From positions 1,550,001 to 1,614,000 of the forward strand of contig JADJPA010000001.1 in NCBI GenBank assembly GCA_016713505.1: 64,000 nt of DNA. Direction: 5' to 3'. This stretch comes from Candidatus Competibacteraceae bacterium (GTDB taxonomy: Bacteria; Pseudomonadota; Gammaproteobacteria; Competibacterales; Competibacteraceae). This document shows, one piece after another, positions 63,586-64,000 of this stretch. The notes beneath the pieces are model-generated. The model had not been told where the DNA came from, ran no database searches, and saw nothing but the letters and a program-made list of their open reading frames with translations. The position numbers and the translations under genes were made by a program. Numbering within the stretch: the stretch's first letter is position 1; the number at the start of each line of letters is the position of its first letter.

Positions 63586-64000
63586 TCAATACCCTGAAGC
63601 CATTGCCGCATTCTGGGTGAGCCCCGGCTGTCCCCGCCAATAACCGTTGCACGCACCCAACGGTAAATCCGCATTCAGCGCCCGCGCGCCCTCCAGCGGA
63701 TCGCGCTCCCCGCGCAAGCCAGCGGCGAAGGCGTCAATCACCGCCTCCATCCCCTCGGGTCGGGGGCTGACGCGGAGCACATCCACCTTCAATTCTCGCA
63801 ACTCCGCCAGTTCTGGCAACAAATTGCAAGTCTGCGCCGATTGGGTCTGAATGCCGTTAATGGCCAAAAACGCCTGTCCCTCACGGGTGCTTAAAATCAA
63901 TCCTTCCGGGTCATCGAGACAGCGATACTGGCAATCGTCCTTGGGTAAATTGTGATGCCGGGCGGTGAAGCAGCGAGCGGAGTACGCCAACGGCAGCCGA
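63586..64000 (-). CDS. ubiV: O2-independent ubiquinone biosynthesis protein UbiV, C-terminal part (5' end outside window)
   Basis: About 137 C-terminal residues of a U32-peptidase-like protein; the frame is open to the right edge. It includes LAYSARCFTARHHNLPKDDCQYRC, where the Cys-X12-Cys-X3-Cys spacing matches three of the four 4Fe-4S ligands of UbiV, and GLILSTREGQAFLAINGIQTQSAQTCNL. UbiU-UbiV hydroxylate ubiquinone precursors without oxygen, with UbiT as lipid carrier; ubiU would be expected just beyond the window. This argues for ubiquinone use under anoxic conditions. Confidence 0.88.
   Translation of the reverse strand, partial: RLPLAYSARCFTARHHNLPKDDCQYRCLDDPEGLILSTREGQAFLAINGIQTQSAQTCNLLPELAELRELKVDVLRVSPRPEGMEAVIDAFAAGLRGERDPLEGARALNADLPLGACNGYWRGQPGLTQNAAMASGY

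Overview
The window is a GC-rich, densely coded chromosomal segment of a gammaproteobacterium. Four neighbourhoods support this: rhlB / trxA / rho, coaBC - dut - algC - argB next to radC, sucA-sucB-lpdA, and the oxygen-independent ubiquinone genes ubiT / ubiV. The protein sequences look closest to the Competibacter/Contendobacter type of gammaproteobacteria, but that family-level guess is from memory only. No rRNA, tRNA, CRISPR array, prophage or insertion sequence was recognised.

Layout. 0-4.3 kb: end of metG, then a divergent polysaccharide locus (EpsB/WcaJ-type sugar transferase; TviB-type UDP-sugar dehydrogenase plus UDP-uronate epimerase). 4.3-8.2 kb: a minus-strand run of an aminopeptidase lipoprotein, a YejF-type double ABC ATPase, rnhA and dnaQ. 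8.3-19.5 kb: cca, the 2-oxoglutarate dehydrogenase operon sucA-sucB-lpdA (minus), dksA-gluQ, and acs with a clear terminator. 19.5-34 kb: an eIF2B-like protein, tex, rraA, a MotA/OmpA-type stator pair, a nitroreductase, a thioesterase, a pabB-pabC fusion, rhlE plus an RRM protein, purC, a CbiM-like membrane protein, djlA and a bacteriohemerythrin. 34.4-41.8 kb: radC, coaBC, dut, algC, argB. 41.9-56 kb: a ParA-like ATPase, a sirtuin, an unassigned GT-B glycosyltransferase, glgP, gor, a gamma-carbonic anhydrase, an MFS carrier, a second hemerythrin, prlC and a calpain-like protease. 56-64 kb: a minus-strand operon rhlB-ggt-pilU-HAD, then trxA, rho, ubiT and the end of ubiV.

The main accessory feature lies at about 36.9-39.0 kb. 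A short integron-type gene-cassette array without an integrase interrupts the usual coaBC-dut junction. It has three attC-like sites in one orientation, a fourth half-site, a VOC-domain cassette and a very AT-rich DUF2625 cassette whose stop codon lies inside its attC. A DUF433 gene sits at the distal end.

Other points worth a second look: a ClpX-type zinc-finger mini-gene with an in-frame TAG (63.3-63.5 kb); a PaaI-type thioesterase that appears to have lost its catalytic segment by an in-frame deletion (51.9 kb); a calpain-like protease coupled to oligopeptidase A (55.1 kb); a MotA/OmpA stator pair with no flagellar or defence partners (23.7-25.8 kb); and a C-rich, G-poor leader before rho that resembles a rut site.
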